Of a stretch of 64,000 nucleotides of DNA, positions 42,150 to 51,006 are shown one piece after another. The stretch is taken from NCBI GenBank assembly GCA_963607765.1, contig CAVDDT010000005.1, positions 1 to 64,000 of the forward strand, in the 5' to 3' direction. Numbering within the stretch: position 1 is the stretch's first letter; each line of letters begins with the position of its first letter. This DNA is from Colivicinus sp963607765. GTDB lineage: Bacteria; Bacillota_I; Bacilli_A; Erysipelotrichales; Erysipelotrichaceae. Below the pieces are notes generated by a model. It did not search any database. It was given only the letters and a program-made list of their open reading frames with translations, and was not told where the DNA came from. A program made the position numbers and the translations under genes.

Positions 42150-42440
42150 TCACTCCTTTACATGTCTTAGCCCTTGTTCAATTATTTTATAGACGTGGTC
42201 ATCATCAAGCGAATAATAGTTTGATTGACCATCACGTCTATTTTTTATTAACTTAGACTGTTTTAAATTTTTAAGTTGATGAGAAATAGCTGATTGATTC
42301 ATATTTAGTTCATTAGCTATCTCATTAACGTTAGCCTCTTTTTCACTTAATAGTAACAGTATTCTAATACGTGTAGAATCACCGAATACTTTAAACAGTT
42401 CAGCTAGATTATATAAATCATCTTCATTAATATCAGCCAT
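42150..42440 (-). CDS. ArsR/SmtB-family zinc-responsive repressor
   Basis: 96 residues. Winged helix with recognition helix MNQSAISHQLKNLKQ. The C-terminal helix has Asp80-x-His82 and His93-x2-Glu96, the same residue pattern as the alpha-5 zinc site of SmtB (Asp104, His106, His117, Glu120). The alpha-3N cysteine motif of CadC is absent. It therefore should sense Zn rather than Cd/Pb. It is the last gene of the efflux operon, sharing TAATG with the ATPase, and probably binds the palindrome at 44643-44668. Confidence 0.92.
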   Translation of the reverse strand: MADINEDDLYNLAELFKVFGDSTRIRILLLLSEKEANVNEIANELNMNQSAISHQLKNLKQSKLIKNRRDGQSNYYSLDDDHVYKIIEQGLRHVKE

Positions 42441-44311
42441 TATAAGCTCCTTACATTAAGTGCTCTTATCGCATTTAATACGCAAATTATCATAACCCCA
42501 ACATCGGCAAATATTGCTAGCCACATATTGGTGATGCCTAGTGCTGTAAGAATTAAGCAAATAACTTTTACGCCAATCGCAAAGATAATGTTTTCGTAGA
42601 CAATGCGCATACATTTTTTAGCTATCTTAATAGCTTTAGTAATCTTTAATGGATCATCATCCATTAAAACGATATCAGCTGCCTCTATTGCCGCATCTGA
42701 ACCTAAGGCGCCCATTGCAACACCTACATCGGCTAAGCTTAATACTGGGGCATCATTTATGCCATCGCCCACAAAAGCTAATACTTCATTTTCTTTTTTA
42801 GATTCAAGTAATTCTTTTACTTTAGATACTTTATCTTGAGGCAGAAGTTCAGAATAAACAGCATCAATATTTAATTCTTTAGTGACAATTTCAGCTACGT
42901 GTTTTTCATCACCTGTAAGCATAACGGTTAATCTAATGCCTAAATTCTTTAAAGTTTCAATTGTTTTCTTGCTTGTAGGCTTAATCACATCACCAATGTG
43001 GATATGTCCTTTATAATCACCGTCAATAGCTAAATGAACAATAGTTCCTTCATCATGACATTCAATAGTGGTGATGCCATTATCTTTCATTAGTTTCTCA
43101 TTACCAATTAGACACTTCTTATTATCAATAATAGCGATAATGCCTTCACCAGATACTTCTTTAACAGAAGATACTCTAGATTTATCAAGTGGCTTACCAT
43201 ATTCTTTAATAATAGATTTGCCAATAGGATGAGTAGTGAAAATTTCTCCATGAGCACAATATTCAACAAGTTCTTCTTTGGAGAAATGGTTATTGTGAAT
43301 AGTAGTAACTTCAAAGATACCTTTGGTCATTGTACCTGTCTTATCAAAGGCAACTACTTTGGTTTTAGATAATTGCTCTAGATAATTAGATCCTTTGATT
43401 AATATACCAGCTGAACTAGCTCCACCAATGCCTCCAAAGAAAGATAGTGGAATAGATATAACAATAGCACATGGACAAGATACAACTAAGAATGTTAGTG
43501 CTCTTATTAGCCAGGTAGAGAAATTAAAACCTTGTTTTAGAAATAATCCTGAAATAACTGGTGGTATGATAGCCAAGGCCAAAGCGCAATAACAAACGAT
43601 TGGTGTATAGTAATGAGCAAATTTACTAATGAAGTTCTCTGACTTAGATTTGGCACTAGTGGCATTTTCAACTAAGTCTAATATCTTACTAACGGTAGAT
43701 TCACCAAACTCTTTTGCTGTCTTTATTTTTAATGGTGATTCCATGTTTATACAACCAGAAATTATTTCATCACCAGCATTAACAATTCTTGGCTTAGATT
43801 CACCGGTTAAAGCACTTGTGTTTAATGAAGAAGATCCTTCTATTACTTCTCCATCAATTGGAACTTTCTCGCCAACCACAACAGTGATAATATCACCAAC
43901 TTTAACTTCATCAGGATCTACTTGAACCAGCTTACCATCTTTTTCAATATTGGCATAATCAGGTCTAATATCCATTAAAGCTGAAATATTTTTTCTTGAT
44001 TTTCCTACTGCTACACTTTGGAATAATTCACCAATTTGGTAAAACAACATAACTGCTACAGCTTCATCATATTCTCCAAGTCCAATAGCACCTACAGTAG
44101 CCACACACATTAAAAAGTTTTCATCAAATACTTGTTTATTTCTAATACCATGTATAGCACCTTTTAAAACATCATATCCTACTATTAGATAAGGAACCAT
44201 AAAACATGCGAATTTCAGATATTGATTATCAAATTTAATAATCCTAAATATCACATATAGAATTGCAGCAGCAATAATACGATATAGATTTTTCTTTTGT
44301 TTTTTATTCAT
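42440..44311 (-). CDS. P1B-type heavy-metal-translocating ATPase (Zn/Cd/Pb type)
   Basis: 623 residues. Transport-site SCPCAI (Cys279-Pro-Cys281), phosphorylation loop FDKTGTMTKG (Asp323), TGES actuator, HP motif TTHPIG and hinge GDGINDAPVL. Eight helices are expected. There is no N-terminal metal-binding domain; that domain is encoded separately just upstream as a 72-residue protein. Exports Zn2+ or related ions from the cytoplasm. A GGGG site precedes the ATG. Confidence 0.93.
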   Translation of the reverse strand: MNKKQKKNLYRIIAAAILYVIFRIIKFDNQYLKFACFMVPYLIVGYDVLKGAIHGIRNKQVFDENFLMCVATVGAIGLGEYDEAVAVMLFYQIGELFQSVAVGKSRKNISALMDIRPDYANIEKDGKLVQVDPDEVKVGDIITVVVGEKVPIDGEVIEGSSSLNTSALTGESKPRIVNAGDEIISGCINMESPLKIKTAKEFGESTVSKILDLVENATSAKSKSENFISKFAHYYTPIVCYCALALAIIPPVISGLFLKQGFNFSTWLIRALTFLVVSCPCAIVISIPLSFFGGIGGASSAGILIKGSNYLEQLSKTKVVAFDKTGTMTKGIFEVTTIHNNHFSKEELVEYCAHGEIFTTHPIGKSIIKEYGKPLDKSRVSSVKEVSGEGIIAIIDNKKCLIGNEKLMKDNGITTIECHDEGTIVHLAIDGDYKGHIHIGDVIKPTSKKTIETLKNLGIRLTVMLTGDEKHVAEIVTKELNIDAVYSELLPQDKVSKVKELLESKKENEVLAFVGDGINDAPVLSLADVGVAMGALGSDAAIEAADIVLMDDDPLKITKAIKIAKKCMRIVYENIIFAIGVKVICLILTALGITNMWLAIFADVGVMIICVLNAIRALNVRSL

Positions 44312-44342
44312 ATATACCCCTTGAAAATAAGCTTATTTTTTC

Positions 44343-44395
44343 TAAAATAATTTTAGAAGCGTTTTAATTATCTCGAAATGGTTTGACGCTTCTTT
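44343..44395. other. Hairpin between the metallochaperone and ATPase genes
   Basis: AGAAGCGT (44355-44362) and ACGCTTCT (44386-44393) form an 8-bp stem around 23 nt, next to a second repeat TTCTAAAA/TTTTAGAA (44340-44358). On the plus strand it is followed by T7, but no plus gene needs a terminator there. In the minus transcript it lies between genes and might set their ratio. Confidence 0.4.
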
Positions 44396-44404
44396 TTTTA
44401 GTTC

Positions 44405-44623
44405 TTAAAGGAAGATTTCACAATCATCTTCTACAGCTTTGCAGTTTTTAATTACATCTTGCATAACTGTATTGACATCAGCTCCATCTTCAAATTCGAC
44501 AACCATCTTTAACATCATAAAGTTAACAGTTGCATCTTTTACGCCCTTAGTAGCCTTAGTAGCTTCTTCCATCTTGTTTGCACAGTTTGCACAATCAACA
44601 TCAATTTTGTAAGTTTTCTTCAT
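44405..44623 (-). CDS. Stand-alone heavy-metal-associated (HMA) domain protein
   Basis: 72 residues: KKTYKIDVDCANCANKMEEA with metal-binding Cys11-x2-Cys14 and a ferredoxin-like beta-alpha-beta pattern. The tail CKAVEDDCEIFL has two more cysteines and acidic residues that could add ligands. It probably hands metal to the downstream ATPase, which has no HMA domain of its own. AAGGAG before the ATG. First gene of the operon behind the SmtB-type operator. Confidence 0.9.
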   Translation of the reverse strand: MKKTYKIDVDCANCANKMEEATKATKGVKDATVNFMMLKMVVEFEDGADVNTVMQDVIKNCKAVEDDCEIFL

Positions 44624-44642
44624 ATTCTTTCTCCTTATAATG

Positions 44643-44668
44643 AATATATGAACATCCGTTCATATATT
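44643..44668. promoter_or_regulatory. ArsR/SmtB-type operator palindrome
   Basis: A perfect inverted repeat with 11-bp arms, core ATATGAAC-ATCC-GTTCATAT. It matches the ATGAAC-type sites bound by SmtB/CzrA proteins and lies 20 bp upstream of the HMA gene. Confidence 0.85.
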
Positions 44669-44731
44669 AATATATCACAATATAGATATCCGTCAATAAC
44701 AAGTTATAATAGATAGGAAAGAGGGCATATT

Positions 44732-45901
44732 ATGAATATACTTGACTACATGACTTGGAGAGGCGACCTTTCTTTTAAGGCAAGTCCTTTCAATGAAATA
44801 GATAATTTAATTATCTGCCAAATGGCATATACAATATTTGATTCTTATTTTGAAAAGAAAGATTCTTATAAAATTATTGAACTAAGTGAATTGTTTTTTA
44901 AAGATCATAGCGATGAGGAAATAAAAAAATCCAAGAGTTTTGTTGGCCAAGCTCCTTTTATCTTAAGGGCCATGGCAAACTCAGTTCGTTTTAAAAATAG
45001 TGTTATCCATGATTTTGTTTCTACTGTTGATGAAAAAACAACTGAACAATTTTGTTGTTTCCAAATTGATTTGTCGGATGGAAGTACATACGTTGCCTTT
45101 AGAGGAACAGATGATACAATAGTTGGCTGGCATGAGGATTTTTGTTTATCTTATAAAACCATTCCTGCCCAAATTGCGGCTGCCAATTATTTAAATACGC
45201 ATTTAAAGCCACGCAAAAAATATCGTATTGGAGGACATTCCAAGGGTGGCAATCTTGCGGTTTACGCAGCTATTAAAGCTATAAAGAAAAATAAATGTAT
45301 CTTAAAGGTTTATTCTAACGATGGGCCTGGTTTAAACAAGAAATGCTTAAGTGAAGAAGATGTTAAAAATTACGAGCTAATTAAAGATAAGATTGTTAAA
45401 ATTATGCCTGAATTCGATGTTTTTGGCATCTTATTTGCGAAAAATAGGAATACTAAAATTATTAAATCAAATGGTTTTATGATGCTTCAACATGACGCCT
45501 ATACTTGGCAAGTAGAGGGAACACATTTTGTTGAAGGTGAATTATCTGAAGAATCTAAGATGATTAGAATAGCTTTTAAGGATTTTATAAATAAAGCTAG
45601 CAAGGAAGAATGCGAACAATTTTCAACTGAATTGTTTAAAGCACTAAGTGAGACAGGACTTGAAACGGTTTCTGATTTTATGAATGGTGGAATCCCAACT
45701 TTGATCAAAGTAATAAGCAATTTAGGAGAAATGAATCCGACTACCAAGAAATTTGGAGCTAGTTTAATTTCAGCACTAGCCAAAGGATATGGTCAAGGAA
45801 TAGGCGAAAAGACAAAAAATATAAAGAATTCTATTTTTGATTCAGTAGCTAATAAAGAAAAGGAAATAATTGATTTCATTAATTTAAATGTTAAAAAATA
45901 G
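44732..45901 (+). CDS. DUF2974 (Mbeg1-like) alpha/beta hydrolase
   Basis: 389 residues. YVAFRGTDDTIVGWHEDFCLSY and nucleophile elbow GGHSKGGNLA, then YSNDGPGL, are diagnostic of the DUF2974 lipase-like family. The catalytic Ser is in HSKGG. An acidic/helical C-terminal 100 residues ends in an amphipathic stretch. No signal peptide. Function unproven; lipid hydrolysis is assumed from the fold. AAAGAGGG before the ATG; eight bases before the DUF4230 gene. Confidence 0.85.
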   Translation: MNILDYMTWRGDLSFKASPFNEIDNLIICQMAYTIFDSYFEKKDSYKIIELSELFFKDHSDEEIKKSKSFVGQAPFILRAMANSVRFKNSVIHDFVSTVDEKTTEQFCCFQIDLSDGSTYVAFRGTDDTIVGWHEDFCLSYKTIPAQIAAANYLNTHLKPRKKYRIGGHSKGGNLAVYAAIKAIKKNKCILKVYSNDGPGLNKKCLSEEDVKNYELIKDKIVKIMPEFDVFGILFAKNRNTKIIKSNGFMMLQHDAYTWQVEGTHFVEGELSEESKMIRIAFKDFINKASKEECEQFSTELFKALSETGLETVSDFMNGGIPTLIKVISNLGEMNPTTKKFGASLISALAKGYGQGIGEKTKNIKNSIFDSVANKEKEIIDFINLNVKK

Positions 45902-45909
45902 GGGAAAAC

Positions 45910-46866
45910 ATGGCGAAAAAAGATGATGTAAAGATTACTGCAAGTGCTAAGACTGTTTCAAATGATAAAACAAAGAAACAAGAGGAAGAACTTTTAGCTA
46001 GTAAAAAGAAAAAGGAAGAAGCTGATGCCAAGGCTAAGAAAGCTAGAGAAAACAGTGCTAAGAAAAAAGAAGAATCTGTTGCCAAAAACGATGAAATCAA
46101 AAAAGAAGAAGCTTCTACAATTGATACAACAAAGATTATAGAAACCGGGGCAAGTGTTGCCTCTAGTGTTCTTTCTTCTAAGAAAACAAAGGGATTTTTT
46201 GGCGGGCTAATTATAGGTATTGTTATCGGTGTGCTTATAACTAGTTTAATAGGAGTAAGCTTAAAGGACCAATTGCTTTCTAAAGTAGAAACCACAAAAC
46301 AGAGTGCTGATGAAATTATTGATGAAACTTTAACCGGATATACGGCTGTTGATTTTAAGGATGCGATACTAGGTGAAGCTTCTCAACATCAAGAACTTAT
46401 AGTTATGGAACAGCCTCTTGAAATATCTACTACCATCACTAAAGCTGGTTTAGGCAATTTAGAAATTTTCTCTAAAGTTAAAAATATTTCTTATGCAGGA
46501 ACTGGTGTTTATACCACTGATTTTAAATATATTGATTCTGATCATATTTCGGTTGATGAAGAAAACAAAGTGGTTACTATTAAGATACAAAATACTACTC
46601 TTCAATATGTGAATATTGATAATGACAATATAACTTTTGAGGATACGGATAAAGGCTTATTGGCTTTTGGGGATTTATCTCTTACAACTGAACAACAAAA
46701 CGAATTAGAAAAATCAGTTAAGGAAGCAATGAGGGAGAAACTGAACACTTCAGAATTGTTAGAAAAGGCTAATGAATTTGCCAAGATGAAGGCTTGGGAG
46801 ATATTCCAACCAATTGTTAGTGCTGTTAGCCCTGAATATACAGTAGAAATTGAGTTTGATGATTAA
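45910..46866 (+). CDS. DUF4230 membrane-anchored protein with charged N-terminal region
   Basis: 318 residues. The first 85 are a Lys/Glu-rich cytoplasmic coil (EELLASKKKKEEADAKAKK), then a small linker, one membrane helix (GFFGGLIIGIVIGVLITSLI, near 97-116) and an extracellular DUF4230 domain (ELIVMEQPLEISTTITKAG, GTGVYTTDFKYI, VVTIKIQNTTLQYVNID). DUF4230 proteins are widespread but uncharacterised. Co-transcribed with the DUF2974 hydrolase; terminator follows. Confidence 0.85.
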   Translation: MAKKDDVKITASAKTVSNDKTKKQEEELLASKKKKEEADAKAKKARENSAKKKEESVAKNDEIKKEEASTIDTTKIIETGASVASSVLSSKKTKGFFGGLIIGIVIGVLITSLIGVSLKDQLLSKVETTKQSADEIIDETLTGYTAVDFKDAILGEASQHQELIVMEQPLEISTTITKAGLGNLEIFSKVKNISYAGTGVYTTDFKYIDSDHISVDEENKVVTIKIQNTTLQYVNIDNDNITFEDTDKGLLAFGDLSLTTEQQNELEKSVKEAMREKLNTSELLEKANEFAKMKAWEIFQPIVSAVSPEYTVEIEFDD

Positions 46867-46918
46867 ACTTGAAATATATATTGTTTCTTATGTAATAAAA
46901 AATGAATTTTAAACATTG

Positions 46919-46941
46919 AGGTGGCCAAATGGCCACCTTTT
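46919..46941 (+). terminator. Intrinsic terminator
   Basis: AGGTGGCC, loop AAAT, GGCCACCT then T's. Confidence 0.88.
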
Positions 46942-46988
46942 ATGTTACATTTAGTTAGCGCATGCAAACTAAAAAGATGGAGTGAAAA

Positions 46989-47327
46989 ATGGATAAAGTA
47001 GAAAAGAAACGCCTTAGGGAACAACATGTAGTAGAAGAAATGATACGTTTGTACTGTAAGAAGAATCATGGATTAATAAATGGTGAAATGTGTCAAGAAT
47101 GTAAAGAACTTGTGGAATACGCAAAGCTAAGAAGTGAGAAATGTCCTTTTATGAAAGAAAAGACGTTTTGTGCTAATTGCAAGGTACATTGTTATAAGCC
47201 TGAGAAAAGAGAAAAGATTAGAAAGGTCATGAGATATTCAGGACCTAGAATGATTTTTTATCATCCTATTTTAGCTATGTGGCATTTAATAACTAGTAAG
47301 AAAGAGAAAATGAAACAAAATGATTAA
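46989..47327 (+). CDS. Nitrous oxide-stimulated promoter family protein
   Basis: 112 residues with cysteine pairs C-Q-E-C, C-P, C-A-N-C and HCY, followed by the family hallmark MRYSGPRMIFYHPILAMWHL. The cysteines could bind a metal or Fe-S cluster; the role is unknown. It overlaps the first CydDC-like gene by eight bases, tying it to a thiol/redox export system. Confidence 0.85.
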   Translation: MDKVEKKRLREQHVVEEMIRLYCKKNHGLINGEMCQECKELVEYAKLRSEKCPFMKEKTFCANCKVHCYKPEKREKIRKVMRYSGPRMIFYHPILAMWHLITSKKEKMKQND

Positions 47328-49059
47328 AACAAGATTGGTTAAATTATTAAGTCATGCTAAGAAATACATTGTTTTTACTATTCTATTTGAATGGATTAGT
47401 TTATTAGCACAAGTGGTTATTGTGTTTAAGACAGCTAATATATTAGAGAATTTGGTAAATAACACTTTAACTTCTAATATTATGCAAAGTTGTATAGTTA
47501 CTTTTTTAATATGCATTGTTATACGCTTTATATGTGACAAGTTTGTTACTCGTTTTTCTTATTTAGCTAGTGTTGATGTAAAAAGAATTTTAAGAGAAAA
47601 AATATATGAGAAGATGTTAAGACTGGGATCTTCTTACAATGAACAAGTTTCTTCTAGTGAGGTGGTACAAGTCAGTACTGAGGGAGTAGATCAATTAGAG
47701 ACGTACTTTGGCAAATATTTACCACAGCTTTTCTATAGCCTGTTAGCGCCTATTACTTTGTTTCTTATTTTAAAAAGAGTTAGTTTTAAAGCAAGCTTAG
47801 TCTTACTTATTTGTGTGCCTTTAATTCCTATTTCTATTGTTGTAGTACAAAAGATAGCGAAAAGATTACTAAATAAATATTGGGGAATTTATACAAGCCT
47901 CGGAGATTCTTTCTTGGAAAATCTACAGGGTTTAACTACTTTAAAGATCTATCAAGCAGATGAAAAGAAGGCGGAAGAAATGGATATAGAATCTCAAAAT
48001 TTCCGTAAGATTACAATGAAGGTATTAACTATGCAGCTAAATTCTACAAGCGTAATGGATATTGTTGCCTATGGTGGCGCTGCAATAGGAATGGCTGTAA
48101 GCATTATAGAATATTTAAATGGAAATATTAGCTTAGCTGGTTGTATTAGTATCGTATTACTTGCTAGCGAATTCTTCTTGCCATTAAGATTGCTGGGGTC
48201 TTATTTCCATATTGCGATGAATGGCATGGCTGCTAGTGATAAGATTTTTAAAATATTAGATCTACCAGAAGAAAAAGATGGCGATAAGAAATTGCCAAAT
48301 GATAAATTGGACATTGAATTTAAGGATGTACATTTCTCATATGAGGAAAATAGAGAGATATTAAAAGGAATTAGCTTGCATATACCTAGTTGTAGCTTTG
48401 TATCGCTTGTTGGAGAGTCAGGATCAGGCAAAAGCACAATAGCTGGTTTATTAACACTAAAGAATAAAGACTATAGTGGAGAAATAAATGTTGGTGGTAT
48501 TTCTTTAAAAGAGCTAAATGAAAAAGATTATTTAAATCATGTGCTGTTAATTAAACATAATAGTTATTTATTTAAAGGAACCGTTGAAGATAACCTAAGA
48601 ATGGCTAAAAGTGATGCGAGCGAAGAAGAAATGAAAATGGTGCTAGAGAAGGTGAATTTATTGGGTTTCTTAGAAAGCCAAAATGGTTTACAAACAAAAC
48701 TTTTAGAGAAAGCTAGCAATTTATCTGGTGGACAATGTCAAAGGCTTGCGATAGCTAGAGCACTTTTAAAAGAGAATGTTTCCATTTATATTTTTGATGA
48801 GGCAACGTCAAATATAGATGTTGAAAGCGAAGAAATTATTATGAATGTTATTCATGAGCTAGCGAAAACTAAGACGGTAATATTAATTTCTCATAGATTA
48901 GCAAATGTAATGGATAGTGATTGCATCTATTTCTTGGAAGATGGGAATATTAAAGAGAGTGGTAATCATTTTGGTTTAATGGAATCAAATGGCTCTTATA
49001 AGAAATTGTATCAAAATCAGATTGCTTTAGAGAATTATGCGAAGGAGGGTACTAGATAA
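47320..49059 (+). CDS. CydD-like ABC exporter (membrane plus ATPase)
   Basis: 579 residues. Six-helix ABC exporter domain (about 1-310) and ATPase with Walker A GESGSGKST, signature LSGGQCQRLAIARAL and Walker B YIFDEATSNID. CydDC pairs export glutathione or cysteine to the outside and support cytochrome bd assembly. No cydAB is present here, so the substrate is inferred from family resemblance. It ends with TAATG shared with its partner. Confidence 0.85.
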   Translation: MIKTRLVKLLSHAKKYIVFTILFEWISLLAQVVIVFKTANILENLVNNTLTSNIMQSCIVTFLICIVIRFICDKFVTRFSYLASVDVKRILREKIYEKMLRLGSSYNEQVSSSEVVQVSTEGVDQLETYFGKYLPQLFYSLLAPITLFLILKRVSFKASLVLLICVPLIPISIVVVQKIAKRLLNKYWGIYTSLGDSFLENLQGLTTLKIYQADEKKAEEMDIESQNFRKITMKVLTMQLNSTSVMDIVAYGGAAIGMAVSIIEYLNGNISLAGCISIVLLASEFFLPLRLLGSYFHIAMNGMAASDKIFKILDLPEEKDGDKKLPNDKLDIEFKDVHFSYEENREILKGISLHIPSCSFVSLVGESGSGKSTIAGLLTLKNKDYSGEINVGGISLKELNEKDYLNHVLLIKHNSYLFKGTVEDNLRMAKSDASEEEMKMVLEKVNLLGFLESQNGLQTKLLEKASNLSGGQCQRLAIARALLKENVSIYIFDEATSNIDVESEEIIMNVIHELAKTKTVILISHRLANVMDSDCIYFLEDGNIKESGNHFGLMESNGSYKKLYQNQIALENYAKEGTR

Positions 49060-50708
49060 TGAAAAGAAGAAGTTCTTTTGAAATAATGATGCGCTTAATC
49101 GGTCTAGTAAAGCCTCTGTTGCCTGTTATGCTTGTGGCAATAACGTTAGGAACAATTGGCTACTTGTGTGCTATTTTTCTAACAATTATCGCTGCACAAG
49201 TTATTACGAATAGTTTGAATTATCCCGTTTCTTCTATTCTTACTTTTATGATTGTAATAGCTATAAGTAGAGGCATTTTACATTACATTGAACAATATTG
49301 TAACCACTATATTGCGTTTAAATTACTGGCGATTATTAGACATAAAGTGTTCGCCGCTTTAAGAAAATTGTGTCCAGCTAAGTTAGAAGGGAAAGATAAG
49401 GGCAATCTAATTTCTATTATTACTTCAGATATAGAGTTACTAGAAGTATTCTATGCTCACACAATCTCTCCTATCGCAATCGCTATTTTAACTTCAATTA
49501 TCATGGCTATTTTCTTAAGCCAATATTCGCTATATGCTTCACTATTGGCATTAATTGGTTATGCTATAGTTGGAATAGCAATTCCAATATTAAATGGTAA
49601 AAATAATAGTGATAAAGGAATGGAATATAGAACAAGTTTTGGTGAATTAAATAGTTTTGTATTGGATTCTTTAAGAGGCTTAGATGAAACAATACAATAT
49701 GGCACTGGTGAAAAACGTAAAGAAGAAATAACTAGCCGTTGTAAATCATTAGCAAATCTTCAAGAAAGTTTAAGCAAATGTGAAGCTAGCCAAAAGAGTT
49801 TAACCAACTTAGCTATATTAATAATGTCGTTTGCGATGCTGTTTATAACAATTGTGATGTATCAAAATAAAACAATGGATTTTAATGGTGTATTAACTTG
49901 TACTGTAGCGATGATGGGATCTTTTGGGCCAACTGTTGCATTATCTAATTTATCAAATAACTTAAGCCAAACTCTAGCGAGTGGAGAAAGAGTGTTATCT
50001 TTACTTGAAGAAAAACCATTAGTAGAAGAAATAGATGGAGATTTAACTAGTGATGAATTTGATGGAGCAGAGCTTAGAAATGTAAGTTTTGCTTATGATG
50101 ATGAAACGATACTAGATAACTATTCTTTAAAGTTGGAAAAGGGCAAGATAACAGGAATACATGGTGTTAGCGGATCTGGCAAATCTACAGTCTTAAAGTT
50201 ATTAATGAGATTTTGGGATGTGCAAAAAGGTAGTGTAATAGTAAACAGAGAAGATGTAAAAAAGATTCCTACAAAACACTTAAGAGATTTAGAAAGTTAT
50301 GTTACACAAGAAACACATTTATTCCATGATTCAATCGCAAACAACATTGCTTTAGCAAAGAAAGATGCGACTCTTGAAGAAATAATTGAAGCAAGCAAAA
50401 AAGCTTCTATTCACGATTTCATTATGTCTTTGCCAAATGGATATGATACGGAAGTTGGAGAACTTGGAGATACGTTATCTGGTGGTGAAAAACAAAGAAT
50501 CGGAATCGCAAGAGCATTCTTACATGACACGGATTTAATTTTATTAGATGAGCCTACAAGTAATTTGGATTCATTGAATGAAGGCATTATATTGAAATCG
50601 TTAAAAGAATCTTCTAAAAAGAAAACAGTAGTACTAGTATCGCATAGGACATCTACAATGAATATCTGTGATAAGGTCTATGAAATGAAGAATGGAAGGC
50701 TGTCATAA
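49059..50708 (+). CDS. CydC-like ABC exporter (membrane plus ATPase)
   Basis: 549 residues. Second half of the heterodimer: membrane domain (about 1-310), Walker A GVSGSGKST, signature LSGGEKQRIGIARAF, Walker B LILLDEPTSNLD and switch His in LVSHRTS. The start shares its A with the stop of the CydD-like gene, giving strict 1:1 coupling. Confidence 0.85.
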   Translation: MKRRSSFEIMMRLIGLVKPLLPVMLVAITLGTIGYLCAIFLTIIAAQVITNSLNYPVSSILTFMIVIAISRGILHYIEQYCNHYIAFKLLAIIRHKVFAALRKLCPAKLEGKDKGNLISIITSDIELLEVFYAHTISPIAIAILTSIIMAIFLSQYSLYASLLALIGYAIVGIAIPILNGKNNSDKGMEYRTSFGELNSFVLDSLRGLDETIQYGTGEKRKEEITSRCKSLANLQESLSKCEASQKSLTNLAILIMSFAMLFITIVMYQNKTMDFNGVLTCTVAMMGSFGPTVALSNLSNNLSQTLASGERVLSLLEEKPLVEEIDGDLTSDEFDGAELRNVSFAYDDETILDNYSLKLEKGKITGIHGVSGSGKSTVLKLLMRFWDVQKGSVIVNREDVKKIPTKHLRDLESYVTQETHLFHDSIANNIALAKKDATLEEIIEASKKASIHDFIMSLPNGYDTEVGELGDTLSGGEKQRIGIARAFLHDTDLILLDEPTSNLDSLNEGIILKSLKESSKKKTVVLVSHRTSTMNICDKVYEMKNGRLS

Positions 50709-50783
50709 AAATACAACATAACGGATAAACTTAAATGATAGACATTTCTATTCCATTACTTGAATTAATTAATAATAAAAACG

Positions 50784-50822
50784 AGCTATATCTTCAAAGC
50801 AAGGGAGAGGATATGGCTTTTT
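50784..50822 (+). terminator. Intrinsic terminator after the CydDC-like pair
   Basis: AGCTATATCTTC pairs with GAGGATATGGCT (with G:T pairs), 11-nt loop, followed by T's. Confidence 0.7.
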
Positions 50823-50910
50823 ATTACTATAAGACAGTATTTGCTTTTTAGAAAGAATTTATATAATTGCAAAATCTCCTTTATTTAAAGGCTTATAAGC
50901 ACATTTCCTC

Positions 50911-50938
50911 TTGAATTTTTAATATATATATATATAAT
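50911..50938 (+). promoter_or_regulatory. Promoter with TA-repeat spacer
   Basis: TTGAAT (50911-50916), 16-bp spacer, TATAAT (50933-50938). Bases 50922-50936 are an uninterrupted (AT)7A run spanning most of the spacer and entering the -10. Gain or loss of a TA unit would change the spacing to 14 or 18 bp. Confidence 0.6.
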
Positions 50939-51006
50939 CTATTTATGTGTAAATAATTTATTATTAAGAAAAATTAATGATAAATATAACTTTGAAGGGT
51001 GTCAAA

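Noticed and set aside
50922..50936. TA repeat as simple AT-rich noise
   Set aside because: Kept as a finding rather than noise because it lies exactly between a -35 and a -10 of a secreted protein gene.
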